Source: Patulibacter sp. SYSU D01012
GTDB taxonomy: Bacteria; Actinomycetota; Thermoleophilia; Solirubrobacterales; Solirubrobacteraceae
NCBI RefSeq assembly: GCF_017916475.1
Contig: NZ_JAFMTB010000003.1
Location: 531,757-595,756, forward strand
Reading direction: 5' to 3'
DNA: 64,000 bases
This document shows, in pieces, positions 17,917 through 25,645 of this stretch. Each line of letters starts with the position of its first letter. Position 1 is the stretch's first letter. The position numbers were made by a program, and so were the translations under genes. Below the pieces are notes generated by a model. That model saw only the letters and a list, made by a program, of their open reading frames with translations. It searched no databases and was not told the origin of the DNA.

Positions 17917-17990
17917 TGGGCGCGGTCCGGCTCGAACGGACGACCTTCCGGGTGTAAACCGGATGCTCTGACCAACTGAGCTACGCGCCC
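17917..17990 (-). tRNA. tRNA-Val (anticodon UAC)
   Basis: A 74-nt cloverleaf on the minus strand. Acceptor stem GGGCGCG/CGCGCCC, D arm GCTCAGTTGGTCAGAGC, anticodon stem TCCGG/CCGGA around TTTACAC (anticodon UAC), and T arm GTTCGAGC. The discriminator base is A; CCA is not encoded. TACCCT (18003-18008) lies 12 nt upstream of the 5' end as a likely -10. Confidence 0.95.
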
Positions 17991-18037
17991 CGCAACGCTT
18001 GGAGGGTAGCGGGCCGCCGCGCTAGCCTGTGGTCGAG

Positions 18038-18379
18038 ATGTCCGACACGTCGAAGATCGCGAAGAACCTGCAGGCGTTCCAGATGGCGATCAACGCGCAC
18101 GACCGCGAGAACCCGACGCACAACGCGTACGGGATCGGGCTGTCCGCGTTCGACATGGACCGCCTGGGCCTGGACGAGGGCGAGCAGATCCTGCCCGGCA
18201 TCACGATCCACTGCGACGCCGGCGTCTCCGGCAACTTCCGCGTCCTCTGCGACGGCGACCACGACGAGGAGCTCGAGGAGGCCGAGGAGGAGGTCGTCGA
18301 GGCGATCAGCGTCGGCTCGGGCGCCAGCGAGCTGGACGAAGGCCGCCTGCGCCGCGTCCCGCCGCCCGAGGAGTGGTGA
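18038..18379 (+). CDS. small acidic conserved hypothetical protein
   Basis: A 113-residue cytoplasmic protein I do not recognise. It opens with MSDTSKIAKNLQAFQMAINA, has a central ITIHCDAGVSGNFRVLCDGD segment with two Cys, and ends in a strongly acidic helix (EELEEAEEEVVEAI). The ATG has TAGCCT 9 nt upstream (18023-18028); a GTG nine bases earlier is too close to the -10. It is divergent from tRNA-Val, and a terminator hairpin follows 58 nt after its stop. Function unknown. Confidence 0.7.
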   Translation: MSDTSKIAKNLQAFQMAINAHDRENPTHNAYGIGLSAFDMDRLGLDEGEQILPGITIHCDAGVSGNFRVLCDGDHDEELEEAEEEVVEAISVGSGASELDEGRLRRVPPPEEW

Positions 18380-18392
18380 GCGGGGCCGCCGC

Positions 18393-18489
18393 CGGCGGGC
18401 GCTGAGGCGCCCGCCGCCTGGGGCCCCGGAACGACGACGGCCGCCCGATGGGCGGCCGTTCTGCGTCCGGGAGCATCACCCCGGTGGTA
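18393..18489 (+). repeat. left direct repeat flanking the small secreted-protein islet
   Basis: About 95 bp that recur in the same orientation at 19479-19578. The central 38 bp (18431-18468) are identical to 19522-19559, and the flanks are similar with small indels. The identical core contains a 10-bp-stem hairpin, ACGGCCGCCC/GGGCGGCCGT. Confidence 0.8.
18437..18459. terminator. terminator hairpin in the left repeat
   Basis: A 10-bp perfect stem with a GAT loop, 58 nt after the stop of the upstream small acidic gene and followed by TCTGCG. The identical hairpin in the right repeat serves the convergent gene at 19611. Confidence 0.6.
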
Positions 18490-18639
18490 GGGACGATTGA
18501 TGCGGTTGCAGGCGGGCCCTGAGGGCGGGGCTCGATTTGCATGCCAACCCTGCCGGCAGCATCCACCGCTGCGCGCGGGCGGTGGGGGAGGAGTGTCGAT
18601 CGGGCGTAACCCCCATCGGTGCAGCCCAATAAGGCGCAC

Positions 18640-18668
18640 TTGACGCCGTACTCGTCGTCAGCTAAGTT
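18640..18668 (+). promoter_or_regulatory. promoter of the small secreted-protein pair
   Basis: TTGACG (18640-18645), a 17-bp spacer and TAAGTT (18663-18668) form a good sigma70-type promoter. The transcript would begin near 18675 and carry a true ribosome-binding site (GAAGGAG, 18686-18692), unlike most genes in this window. Confidence 0.65.
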
Positions 18669-18700
18669 CCGGCGGCGTTTCCAACGAAGGAGTGTGTGTG

Positions 18701-18997
18701 GTGAAAACGGCAATTGTCCGTGCGGGGCTGGCGGTCTGTGTGTCCCTGGTCGTGGTATTGGGGGCGTCGGCGTCGGCATCGGCCGCCCGAGTGGGTGATC
18801 TGTGCAGGATTGCGCAGTACGGGTACCCGGGCTTCGTCTTCAACCGAGCGAGTGGCGACCTCATGTATGAGCTTGTGTTCGGCGATTACGTTCGCATTGA
18901 CGGGTACGTCGATGACCAATTCTATCTCGCGCATGGGACGAACAAGCCGACCGGTCTGATGTACCGGCTGGCTGTGGAGCAGTCGACATGTCGCTGA
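18701..18997 (+). CDS. small secreted protein, first of a tandem paralogous pair
   Basis: A 98-residue pre-protein. The signal peptide covers ~1-29 (MKTAIVRAGLAVCVSLVVV, cleavage near ASASA-AR). The mature ~70 residues begin with GDLC and end in QSTCR, so two Cys at either end probably form a disulfide. The middle has GDYVRIDGY and YLAHG, beta-rich and perhaps SH3-like. GTG 18701 is chosen because GAAGGAG ends 8 nt before it and it opens the signal peptide; GTG 18698 is also possible. Base composition is unlike the neighbours': 18841-18900 has 32 G/C in 60, against 42 in 18121-18180. It overlaps the next gene. Function unknown; an exported effector, ligand or surface protein is possible. Confidence 0.75.
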   Translation: MKTAIVRAGLAVCVSLVVVLGASASASAARVGDLCRIAQYGYPGFVFNRASGDLMYELVFGDYVRIDGYVDDQFYLAHGTNKPTGLMYRLAVEQSTCR

Positions 18998-19302
18998 TGT
19001 CTTGGTCGCGAAGGGTGGCTCCTGCACTCGCCGTGCTGGGGACTGCGGCGGCGGGGATCGGGGTCGCATCAGCCTCGATCTTGGCCTCGCCCGGTGATGT
19101 GTGCGCGGTGAGGACTGTTGCTGGCCAGGAGCCGTGGGTGTATACGACTCCCGCCCGCACGGATTTGAAGTACATCCTGTCGCCTGGGGACGGATTCCGC
19201 ATCGTGGCCTACGGCACGGCCAACACCTATTACGGTCACGGCAACGGCAAGGGCGATGGGTACATCGATCGCTCATTCATCCGTCAAGAATCATGCGGAT
19301 GA
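18997..19302 (+). CDS. small secreted protein, second of the tandem pair
   Basis: A ~101-residue pre-protein, start ATG 18997 (TGATG overlap with the previous stop) or ATG 18988. The signal peptide is ~1-30 (SRRVAPALAVLGTAAAGIGV). The mature part parallels its neighbour: GDVC near the start, GDGFRIVAYG and YYGHG in the middle, and QESCG at the end, so the two are diverged paralogues sharing a probable disulfide. Codon use has more A/T than the rest of the window. A GAGCGGC/GCCGCTC hairpin follows at 19317-19345. Function unknown. Confidence 0.75.
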   Translation: MSWSRRVAPALAVLGTAAAGIGVASASILASPGDVCAVRTVAGQEPWVYTTPARTDLKYILSPGDGFRIVAYGTANTYYGHGNGKGDGYIDRSFIRQESCG

Positions 19303-19316
19303 CGGCGCCGTGATTT

Positions 19317-19345
19317 GAGCGGCCTGCGCGTTGGCTGAGCCGCTC
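19317..19345 (+). terminator. hairpin after the secreted-protein pair
   Basis: GAGCGGC (19317-19323) and GCCGCTC (19339-19345) form a 7-bp stem with a 15-nt loop, 15 nt after the stop of the second secreted-protein gene. Confidence 0.45.
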
Positions 19346-19478
19346 GGGGACGGTACCCAAGAAGTGGCTGATGCTCGGAGGCGGCGGACCGGGCCTCGAT
19401 CGCCGGGGCTCGGTCTCTCGCTCATGGGCATCATGGGCACGGAGGATTGCGGGTAGCGCCCCGCCGGTCGGGTTGCCC

Positions 19479-19578
19479 GGCGGCGGGCGCGCTGAGGCGC
19501 CTGCTCCGCGTGGCTCCCGGGACGACGACGGCCGCCCGATGGGCGGCCGTTCTGCGTCCCGGGAGATCGCGCCGGTGC
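19479..19578 (+). repeat. right direct repeat flanking the secreted-protein islet
   Basis: The second copy of the ~95-bp repeat at 18393-18489, same orientation, offset 1091 bp. Its hairpin (19528-19550) lies ~60 nt beyond the stop of the convergent minus-strand gene at 19611, so it can terminate that gene just as the left copy terminates the gene at 18379. Confidence 0.8.
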
Positions 19579-19610
19579 GATTCCGCCGGTCGCCCGGCGG
19601 GGAGGAGGGC

Positions 19611-20801
19611 TCAGCCCTGCTGCTGGTCCTGGTCGCCGCCCTGCTGGCCCTCGGCCTGCGCGAGCGCGGCGCGCAGCTTCTCGCCCAGCTCGGAGCCGAT
19701 GCCCGCCTCGCCGACGGAGAACACGCCGCCGGGGATGCCCGGCTCGCGGCGGCCGCGGCCGCGCCGCTCGCCGCCGTCCCGGTCACCGGGGCGCCCCGGG
19801 CCGCCGGGGCGCCGGCCCTGGCCGCTCGGGCGGGGCGACGCCGCGTACTTCACGTCCTGCGGGCGCGCGAGCGCGAGCAGCGCCCACGCGGCCTTCTGCG
19901 CCTCGCCGCCCTCGACGGTCACGTCGACGCGACGGGCGCGCTCGGCGAAGACCTGCTGCGGCGGGCGGTCGCCCTGCAGCGCGGGGTTCACGCGGGCGAT
20001 GCCGAGCAGCTCGATGGCGTCGCGGACCTGCTGGCGCTGGTCGTCCGTCGTCGAGACGGCGACGCGCGCGATCGGCACGATGTCGCGGGCCCGGACGGCC
20101 GCGAGCACGATCCAGGCGGCCTGGTCCTCGGTCTCGGGCTGCGCGCCGTAGGCGCGGCGGCCGAACTCGCGGCCGGACGAGCCCTCGCCGGCGAGGATGT
20201 CGGCGACCTCGAAGCGGCCGGCCGTGTCCACGGCCCAGGCGATCGCCTCCGGGTCGGGGTCCATCGCGCGCAGCAGCTCGAGGCGCTGGCGCAGGAAGAC
20301 CTCGTCCCAGGCGAAGCGCCGACGGCCGCCGGGGCCGCCGCCGCGGCCGGAGCGCCGCCCGCGGGAGCGGCGACGCTTCTTGGCGCCGTCCTCGCCGCCC
20401 TGGCTCTGCTCGCCGCCGGCGGCCTGCTCGCCCTCGGCGGCCTGCTGGCCGGCAGCCGCCTGCTCGCCGTCGGCCGGCGCCTCGGCGGCCGGGGCGTCGG
20501 CGCTGGCGGGGGCATCCTCGGCGGCCGGCGCGTCGGCGTCGACGGACGCGACCTCGCCCGCGGGCACGTCGGCCTCGGTGGGGGCGTCCTGCGGGGCGGG
20601 GGCCTGGTCCGCGGCCGCGTCGGGAGCGGCGTCGCCGGCGGGCGCGGCGCCCTGGGGCGCCTGCTCGTCGCCGGAGGCGTCGGTCGCGGGGGTGTCCGCC
20701 TGCGGCGCGGCCGCGGCGTCCTGGGGGGCCGTCGTCTCCTCCGGCGCGCCCTCGGGCGTACCGGCGTCGACCTGCGGCTGGGAGTCTTCGGGGGCAACCA
20801 C
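19611..20801 (-). CDS. hypothetical protein with acidic Ala/Pro-rich N-terminus and basic Arg/Gly regions
   Basis: A 396-residue protein of unknown function. Residues ~1-135 are low-complexity Ala/Pro/Asp/Glu/Gln. A basic patch follows (KKRRRSRGRRSGRGGG). A folded core occupies ~155-330 (FAWDEVFLRQRLELLRAMDPDPEAIAWAVD..., EDQAAWIVLAAVRARDIVPIARVAV). A second Arg/Gly patch and a Gln-rich tail end it. The layout recalls nucleic-acid-binding scaffold proteins, but no catalytic domain is seen. It starts at GTG with TAGCGT 9 nt upstream. It is divergent from the glycosyltransferase gene. Confidence 0.72.
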   Translation of the reverse strand: MVAPEDSQPQVDAGTPEGAPEETTAPQDAAAAPQADTPATDASGDEQAPQGAAPAGDAAPDAAADQAPAPQDAPTEADVPAGEVASVDADAPAAEDAPASADAPAAEAPADGEQAAAGQQAAEGEQAAGGEQSQGGEDGAKKRRRSRGRRSGRGGGPGGRRRFAWDEVFLRQRLELLRAMDPDPEAIAWAVDTAGRFEVADILAGEGSSGREFGRRAYGAQPETEDQAAWIVLAAVRARDIVPIARVAVSTTDDQRQQVRDAIELLGIARVNPALQGDRPPQQVFAERARRVDVTVEGGEAQKAAWALLALARPQDVKYAASPRPSGQGRRPGGPGRPGDRDGGERRGRGRREPGIPGGVFSVGEAGIGSELGEKLRAALAQAEGQQGGDQDQQQG

Positions 20802-20878
20802 GGGAGCCCAACGCTACCGTGCCACGGGGTCCTGCGCAGCCCTCGTCGCCGCGGAGCGACTGGGATAGCCTGGGCCGG

Positions 20879-21793
20879 GTGCGCGTCGGTGTCGTCATCC
20901 CCGTCCGCGGGTTCTCGCCCTACCTGGTCCAGACGCTGGACGCGGTGGTCGGTCAGGACGCGCCCGCGGCCGAGATCGTCGTCGTCGACGACGCGTCGCC
21001 GCACCCCGTCGTCGTGCCGCGCGAGCACGCCGACCGCGTGCGGATCGTGCACCGGCGGGAGCCCGGGGGAGCGGGCGCCGCGCGCAACTCCGGCGTGGCC
21101 GCGCTCGGCGACGACGTCGACCACGTGGCGTTCTGCGACCACGACGACGTCTGGGGGCCTGGGCACCTGTCCGCGCACGAGCGGGCGCGTCAGCGGCATC
21201 CCGACGCCGGGGTCCTGGTCGGCGACGTCGTGGTCGTGGGACCCGACGACCGGCCGACGGGCGAGCCGTGGGACGCCTTGCACCCGGGAGAGCACCGCGC
21301 GTCGCTCGTCCTGCCGGTCGTCTACGAGCGGCACCCGATCTGCGTGTCGGCCGCGATCGTGCGCCGCGACGCGTTCACGGACGCGGGCGGCTTCGACGAG
21401 GACCTGGCGCGGGCGGAGGACCTGGACCTGTGGCTGCGGCTGCTCGAGCGGGACGAGCCGATCGCCTCCGTCCTGGGCGCGACGGTCCGCTACCGCCGCC
21501 ATCCCGGGGCGCTCACGCACGACCTGATCGAGCTGGCGGACGCGCTGCTCGAGGTGCACCGCCGCCACGCGCCGTTCGTGCGGGAGCCCGTGGCGCGGCG
21601 CACCGAGGCGGCCGACCTTCGGGCGCGGGCGGCCGGCCTCGCGCGCGTGGGCGAGTACGAGACGGCCCGCGACCTGGTCGGCCGCGCCGACGACCTGGTG
21701 CCGCCCCTGGGCGTGGAGCGGCTGCACCGCCCGGCCCTGGGCATCCCGGGCGTCCGCGCGCGGATCGGGATGCGTCCGCCGCGCGGCCTCTGA
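20879..21793 (+). CDS. family 2 glycosyltransferase (GT-A fold)
   Basis: A 304-residue cytoplasmic glycosyltransferase. It has the GT2 start VGVVIPVRGFSPYLVQTLDAVVGQ, the nucleotide-sugar motif IVVVDDAS, GGAGAARNSGVAAL, and CDHDDVWGPGHL with the metal-binding DxD region, then FDEDLARAEDLDLWLRL with the ED/LW motif of the catalytic base region. Donor and acceptor are unknown, and no polysaccharide locus surrounds it. The start is GTG 20879 with TAGCCT 7 nt upstream; a longer in-frame upstream start would run through that promoter and is rejected. Confidence 0.88.
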   Translation: MRVGVVIPVRGFSPYLVQTLDAVVGQDAPAAEIVVVDDASPHPVVVPREHADRVRIVHRREPGGAGAARNSGVAALGDDVDHVAFCDHDDVWGPGHLSAHERARQRHPDAGVLVGDVVVVGPDDRPTGEPWDALHPGEHRASLVLPVVYERHPICVSAAIVRRDAFTDAGGFDEDLARAEDLDLWLRLLERDEPIASVLGATVRYRRHPGALTHDLIELADALLEVHRRHAPFVREPVARRTEAADLRARAAGLARVGEYETARDLVGRADDLVPPLGVERLHRPALGIPGVRARIGMRPPRGL

Positions 21794-21931
21794 GGCGCCG
21801 CCTCCGGGACCGCGCGCCGCGTTCGTCGGCTCGCGCCGGGGGCCGCGGCGAGGCGGTCGCCGGACGTCCGTCCGGCCGCCCACGAGGGGGACGACGCGCC
21901 GCCGCGGATTCGTGCATACTCCTTCGTCCCG

Positions 21932-22005
<74 letters not shown>

Positions 22006-22023
22006 CTCCCTAGGGAAGCTTCC

Positions 22024-22048
22024 GAAGCCCCCGCATCGCGGGGGCTTC
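22024..22048 (+). terminator. intrinsic terminator after tRNA-Asp
   Basis: GAAGCCCCCGC-ATC-GCGGGGGCTTC, an 11-bp perfect stem followed by GTCGTT, 18 nt after the tRNA. It may also end the convergent chemotaxis-receptor transcript. Confidence 0.8.
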
Positions 22049-22119
22049 GTCGTTCCCGGGGCAAGCGCCCCACCGCCAGACGCGGCGGCCGCTCCCAGCG
22101 GGCCGGCCGCCGCTCCCGG

Positions 22120-23970
22120 TCAGGCGGTCTCGAAGCGCCCGACGAGGCCCTCGAGCGTCTGCGCGGTGGCGGAGAGCTCCTGGGCCGAGGCCGAGATCTC
22201 CTGCGTGGACGCGGACGTCTGCTGCGTCGAGGCCGACACCTGCTCGGCCGACGCGGACGAGGACTCGGCGACGCGCACGACGGTGCCGATGCCCTCGCCG
22301 ACGCGCTCGGTCGCCGCGCGGATCTCGTCGGCCGCCGTGGCGAAGCCGGCCGAGCGCGAGCTCAGGTCGCCGACGGCCGCCTCGATGCGGGCGAACGCCT
22401 GGCGCGCGCGGCCGACGGTCTCGCTGCCGGCGACGGTGCGGTCCGCGCCGCTCTGCACGACCTCGACGGCGCGCTGCATCTCGCGCTGGATCTCGTCGAC
22501 CAGGCCGCCGATCGTGCCCGCGGCGTCGGCGGACTCCTCGGCGAGCTTGCGGACCTCCTCGGCGACGACCGCGAACCCGCGGCCCTCCTCGCCGGCCCGC
22601 GCGGCCTCGATGGCGGCGTTCAGGGCCAGCAGGTTCGTCTGCTCGGCGATGCCGGTGATCGTGGCGATGAAGTCGGCGATGCGGCGGGACTTCTCCGCCA
22701 GCTCGGTGATCGCGCTCGCGGCCTCGGCCGAGTTCGCGCGCACCGCCTCCATGGCCTCGGTCGCCTCGGCGACGGCCCGCGTGCCCTCGGCCGTGACCTC
22801 CTCGGCGCCCGTGGCGACGACGACGGCCTCGCGGGCGGACTCGGCGCTGGCCTCGGCCGACGCCGCGGCCTCGCGGATCGCCTCCTCGGCCTCGCCGATC
22901 TGGCGGACCTGGTCCTCGGCGCCGGCGGCGACGTCGCTGATCGCCTCGGCGATCTCGGCGACCGCGCGGCTGGTCTCCTCCGAGGTCGAGCTGAGCTGCT
23001 GCGACGCCGACGAGACGGTGTTGGCGGACGCGCGGAGCTCGTCGACGACGCCGCGCAGGCTGGTCGTCATCCCGCCGAACGCCAGGCGCAGCGCGTCCTT
23101 GTCGGACCGGGGCTCGAGCGTGACGGTCAGGTCGCCGCGGCCGACGTTGCCGGCGGCGTCGGCGGTCTCCCGCAGGTAGGCGATCATCTCGCCGAACGCG
23201 GCGCCCGTGCGGCCCACCTCGTCCTTGCTGCGGATGTCGACGTCCTGGTCGACGTCGCCGCGGGCGATGCCCTGGGCCGCGCGCATCATCTGCACGACGC
23301 CGCCGGTGATGCGGCTGGCGATGATCCAGGCGCCGGCGCCGCCGGCCACCAGGGCCAGCGCGAGGAGCGCGAACGACAGGGTGCGGCGGCTCTCGTAGAC
23401 CGACGTGATCTCGTCGTTCTGCTCCTGCCCCATCGCCACCTTCTGCGTGAACAGGTCGGTGAACGCCTGCGACGCGCGCAGGAAGATCGGTCGGGCGGAC
23501 CGCACGTTGTCGGCGTTCAGGCGCGCCTGGATCTGGCCGGCCTGCGCGGGCGGGAGGCCCGAGGCCGCCCGCGAGCTGCGGATGAGGCGGTCGCGCTGCG
23601 CGTCGTACGCCGCCAGCTCGGACGCGATGGTCCCGAGCATGCCGCGGCCCTTGGCGGTCTGGAGCGTGGCCCGCACGGCGGCGAGGTTGCGCGCGATGAT
23701 CGCGTCGTTCGCGGCGATCTTCGCCTCCGCGTCGCGCTTGGCCGCGGCGTCGGTGGTCAGGAAGTGGTTGTTGAGCAGGGCCCGGGTCTCGTTGGCCCGG
23801 GCGCGCGCCTCGCCGAGCTGGGCGAGCGGCTTCGTCGTCGTGTTGTAGGACTTCTGGGCGAGGTCGTTGACCTTGCCGAGGCTGCTGATGCCGATGAGCG
23901 CCAAGATCGCCAGGGCGGCGACGAGGCCGCCGGCGAGGGCGAGGATCTTGGTCTTCACGCCGAAGGCCAT
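22120..23970 (-). CDS. methyl-accepting chemotaxis protein
   Basis: A 616-residue membrane chemoreceptor. TM1 is ~8-30 ([20 protein letters not shown]) and a four-helix-bundle extracytoplasmic sensor spans ~31-190. TM2 is ~195-215, followed by a HAMP domain and a second HAMP-like repeat. The cytoplasmic coiled coil has the canonical signalling tip [20 protein letters not shown]...[16 protein letters not shown], which binds CheA/CheW. The tail has heptad repeats ([19 protein letters not shown]). No che or flagellar genes lie nearby, so its partners are elsewhere. A CGTGA-N6-TCACG site at 24030-24045 suggests CRP-type control. Confidence 0.96.
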   Translation of the reverse strand: MAFGVKTKILALAGGLVAALAILALIGISSLGKVNDLAQKSYNTTTKPLAQLGEARARANETRALLNNHFLTTDAAAKRDAEAKIAANDAIIARNLAAVRATLQTAKGRGMLGTIASELAAYDAQRDRLIRSSRAASGLPPAQAGQIQARLNADNVRSARPIFLRASQAFTDLFTQKVAMGQEQNDEITSVYESRRTLSFALLALALVAGGAGAWIIASRITGGVVQMMRAAQGIARGDVDQDVDIRSKDEVGRTGAAFGEMIAYLRETADAAGNVGRGDLTVTLEPRSDKDALRLAFGGMTTSLRGVVDELRASANTVSSASQQLSSTSEETSRAVAEIAEAISDVAAGAEDQVRQIGEAEEAIREAAASAEASAESAREAVVVATGAEEVTAEGTRAVAEATEAMEAVRANSAEAASAITELAEKSRRIADFIATITGIAEQTNLLALNAAIEAARAGEEGRGFAVVAEEVRKLAEESADAAGTIGGLVDEIQREMQRAVEVVQSGADRTVAGSETVGRARQAFARIEAAVGDLSSRSAGFATAADEIRAATERVGEGIGTVVRVAESSSASAEQVSASTQQTSASTQEISASAQELSATAQTLEGLVGRFETA

Positions 23971-24029
23971 GGGGACTCCCTGGTCGCGGCGCCGCTCGGT
24001 CCGATCCGTGCGGGTGAACGCCGTGTTGG

Positions 24030-24045
24030 CGTGATCGGCATCACG
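24030..24045. promoter_or_regulatory. CRP-like site upstream of the chemoreceptor gene
   Basis: CGTGA-TCGGCA-TCACG lies within a perfect 8-bp dyad (24028-24047), 60 bp upstream of the receptor ATG. It matches the TGTGA-N6-TCACA pattern bound by CRP/GlxR-type regulators. A second such site lies upstream of the adjacent secreted-protein gene. Confidence 0.5.
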
Positions 24046-24281
24046 CCCTCGCCGTCCACGTACGCCGTACGACTGTCCACTTCCGGCCGTTTGGTTCGGT
24101 GACGGCAGGGCGCCTGCGCCGGCGTGGTGCGGGACGGGCCGTGGCGGAAAGCCCCCTGACGCGGGGGCTGCCGCAGGGGCGTGGGGTGCGGAGGGGACGC
24201 GGAGCTTTACGTGCGCGCATACGCGTGCGCGCGGGAACCGAAGCGCACGTGCTCAGGCGTGCGCGCTCCGCGGGAACGAGC

Positions 24282-24307
24282 GAGGCCCCCGCTCTCGCGG
24301 GGGCCTC
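24282..24307. terminator. terminator of the secreted-protein gene
   Basis: GAGGCCCCCGC-TCTC-GCGGGGGCCTC, an 11-bp stem with a 4-nt loop, 39 nt beyond the stop of the minus-strand gene at 24347. The rest of the 23971-24346 gap holds no supported gene. Confidence 0.7.
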
Positions 24308-24346
24308 GGGACCTGCGGGTCGCGCCGGAGCGCGATCAGCGGTGGG

Positions 24347-25075
24347 TCACTTGCACTTCACCGACGAGGAGAACTTGGCCTGGTTGCCGTTGTCGAACCA
24401 GGCGGTCGTCTCGAAGGGCCACTTCTTGTTCTTCGGGCAGGACGTCGTCATGAGCCAGTTCTTCGACTTCGTCTTGATGTGCGCGTCGATCAGCGAGATC
24501 GGGGCGCCGCCGACGATCTTCAGGTCGTCCGGCACGTCGAGGGTCAGGACGTAGCCGCCGAGCTTGCCGCCCTTCTTGATCTTGCCGGGCACCGGGACCT
24601 GGACGATCGCCGGGTTCTCCATCTCGGTGAACAGGTAGACGTTCTTGGCGCCGCCGTTGACCAGCGTGAACTTCGCCGTCGTCTTCACCGTGTCGGCCCA
24701 GGCGTTCGCCGAGCCGGAGCCGACGATCGAGCCCTTGGGGCAGACGTCCTTCGGCAGGTTGCCGCCCTGCATCTTCGAGATGGCGCAGGAGGGGACGCTG
24801 CCGCCCTTGTAGAGGGAGCCCTTGGGGAAGAGGATCTCCATCTTCTCCATGACGGGCTTGTTCTGCCCGTCGGGGCCGGTGTGGCTCCACTTGACCTTGA
24901 TGTCGAGGTTGACCGACTTCGGCTTCTTCTTCGTGCCGGCCTTGTTCGGCGTCACCTTGGGCGTGACGTCGATGTTGGAGCTGACGCCGGGGGTCTGGGC
25001 GTACGACGGCGCGACGGCCGCGAACGACATGGCCGCGACGGCGGCGGTGGGGATGGCGAGCTTCCGCATGCGCAT
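24347..25075 (-). CDS. secreted Cys-containing protein of unknown function
   Basis: A 242-residue exported protein. The signal peptide is ~1-28 (MRKLAIPTAAVAAMSFAAVA, cleavage near SYA-QT). The mature part is beta-rich, with four Cys (PSCAIS, DVCPKG, TTSCPK and the C-terminal VKCK), suggesting two disulfides. Phrases such as MEILFPKGSLYKGGSVPSC and GSIVGSGSANAW recall conserved hypothetical secreted proteins of Solirubrobacterales; I cannot name a function. The start is ATG 25075 or the in-frame ATG 25069. The likely promoter is far upstream (TAGGCT, minus strand, 25214-25219), close to a CRP-like site at 25188-25203. It lies between the chemoreceptor and the mce operon. Confidence 0.75.
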   Translation of the reverse strand: MRMRKLAIPTAAVAAMSFAAVAPSYAQTPGVSSNIDVTPKVTPNKAGTKKKPKSVNLDIKVKWSHTGPDGQNKPVMEKMEILFPKGSLYKGGSVPSCAISKMQGGNLPKDVCPKGSIVGSGSANAWADTVKTTAKFTLVNGGAKNVYLFTEMENPAIVQVPVPGKIKKGGKLGGYVLTLDVPDDLKIVGGAPISLIDAHIKTKSKNWLMTTSCPKNKKWPFETTAWFDNGNQAKFSSSVKCK

Positions 25076-25187
25076 AGAGGGAACCTTCGGTACTGGGGTT
25101 GGATCCGGGACACCAGGGGCGGCCAGCTGCGACTCACCCGGTCGGCGGGGTCCCGACTGCGAGAGAACGTACACGTTTCCGCGAAGG

Positions 25188-25203
25188 CGTGATGCAGGTC
25201 ACA
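25188..25203. promoter_or_regulatory. CRP-like site upstream of the secreted-protein gene
   Basis: CGTGA-TGCAGG-TCACA fits the CRP/GlxR consensus with one mismatch. It lies just downstream of the minus-strand TAGGCT (25214-25219), a position from which a bound regulator would more likely repress than activate. Confidence 0.5.
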
Positions 25204-25219
25204 GGACCGGGTCAGCCTA

Positions 25220-25615
25220 CGGCGGCGGAAAGCGGGCGAAATGCAGGGCGAACCGGGGCGGTACGGCGTACGGGCGGGCCCGCCGGCGTGCAGGTGGGGT
25301 TGCGGTGCCGTGCCCGGCGCGGCGGCCCGCACGGAGTGTGCCCGGGGTCACGGATATCCGTCCAACCGGGCCTCCGGGCGATCCGCGACCGATACCGTGC
25401 GGCGTCCCGCCGGGTTGGACCGCCGGTAGGAACGACAGGGTCGGCGCCTCGGCGCGCGCGTGGATCCCCAGTCGCGACCGCGCATCACGGGCCGTTCGAC
25501 GGTTCGGATGCGTAACGAAAACACAACCGGTTCCGCGAACAAGGCCCGTGTATAGTGCCGACGCCCGGTACCCGTCGTACGTCCACGGCGCGGCCCGGCC
25601 CTGAGGAGCATCCCC
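25220..25615. other. upstream region of the mce operon
   Basis: No gene is supported here. The stretch contains a perfect palindrome ACGGATATCCGT (25350-25361), a distant inverted pair GTCCAACC/GGTTGGAC (~25360 and ~25416), AACCGGTT (25525-25532) and the probable -10 TATAGT (25551-25556). It looks like a long regulatory leader for the mce genes. Confidence 0.45.
25551..25556 (+). promoter_or_regulatory. -10 element of the mce operon
   Basis: TATAGT, the best -10 upstream of the first mce gene, about 60-90 nt before the candidate starts. The -35 is weak (GGTTCC region), and an AACCGGTT palindrome overlaps it, suggesting that a regulator is needed. Confidence 0.5.
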
Positions 25616-25645
25616 CTGTCCCGCTCATCGTCCATCCCGCGCCGC

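Noticed and set aside
18662..19276. 204-codon minus-strand frame opposite the small secreted proteins
   Set aside because: The plus-strand genes have a promoter, Shine-Dalgarno site, signal peptides and paralogy; the minus frame has none of these.
18393..19578. Insertion sequence or transposon around the small secreted proteins
   Set aside because: The flanking repeats are direct, not inverted; no transposase or recombinase is encoded and no short target duplication is seen.
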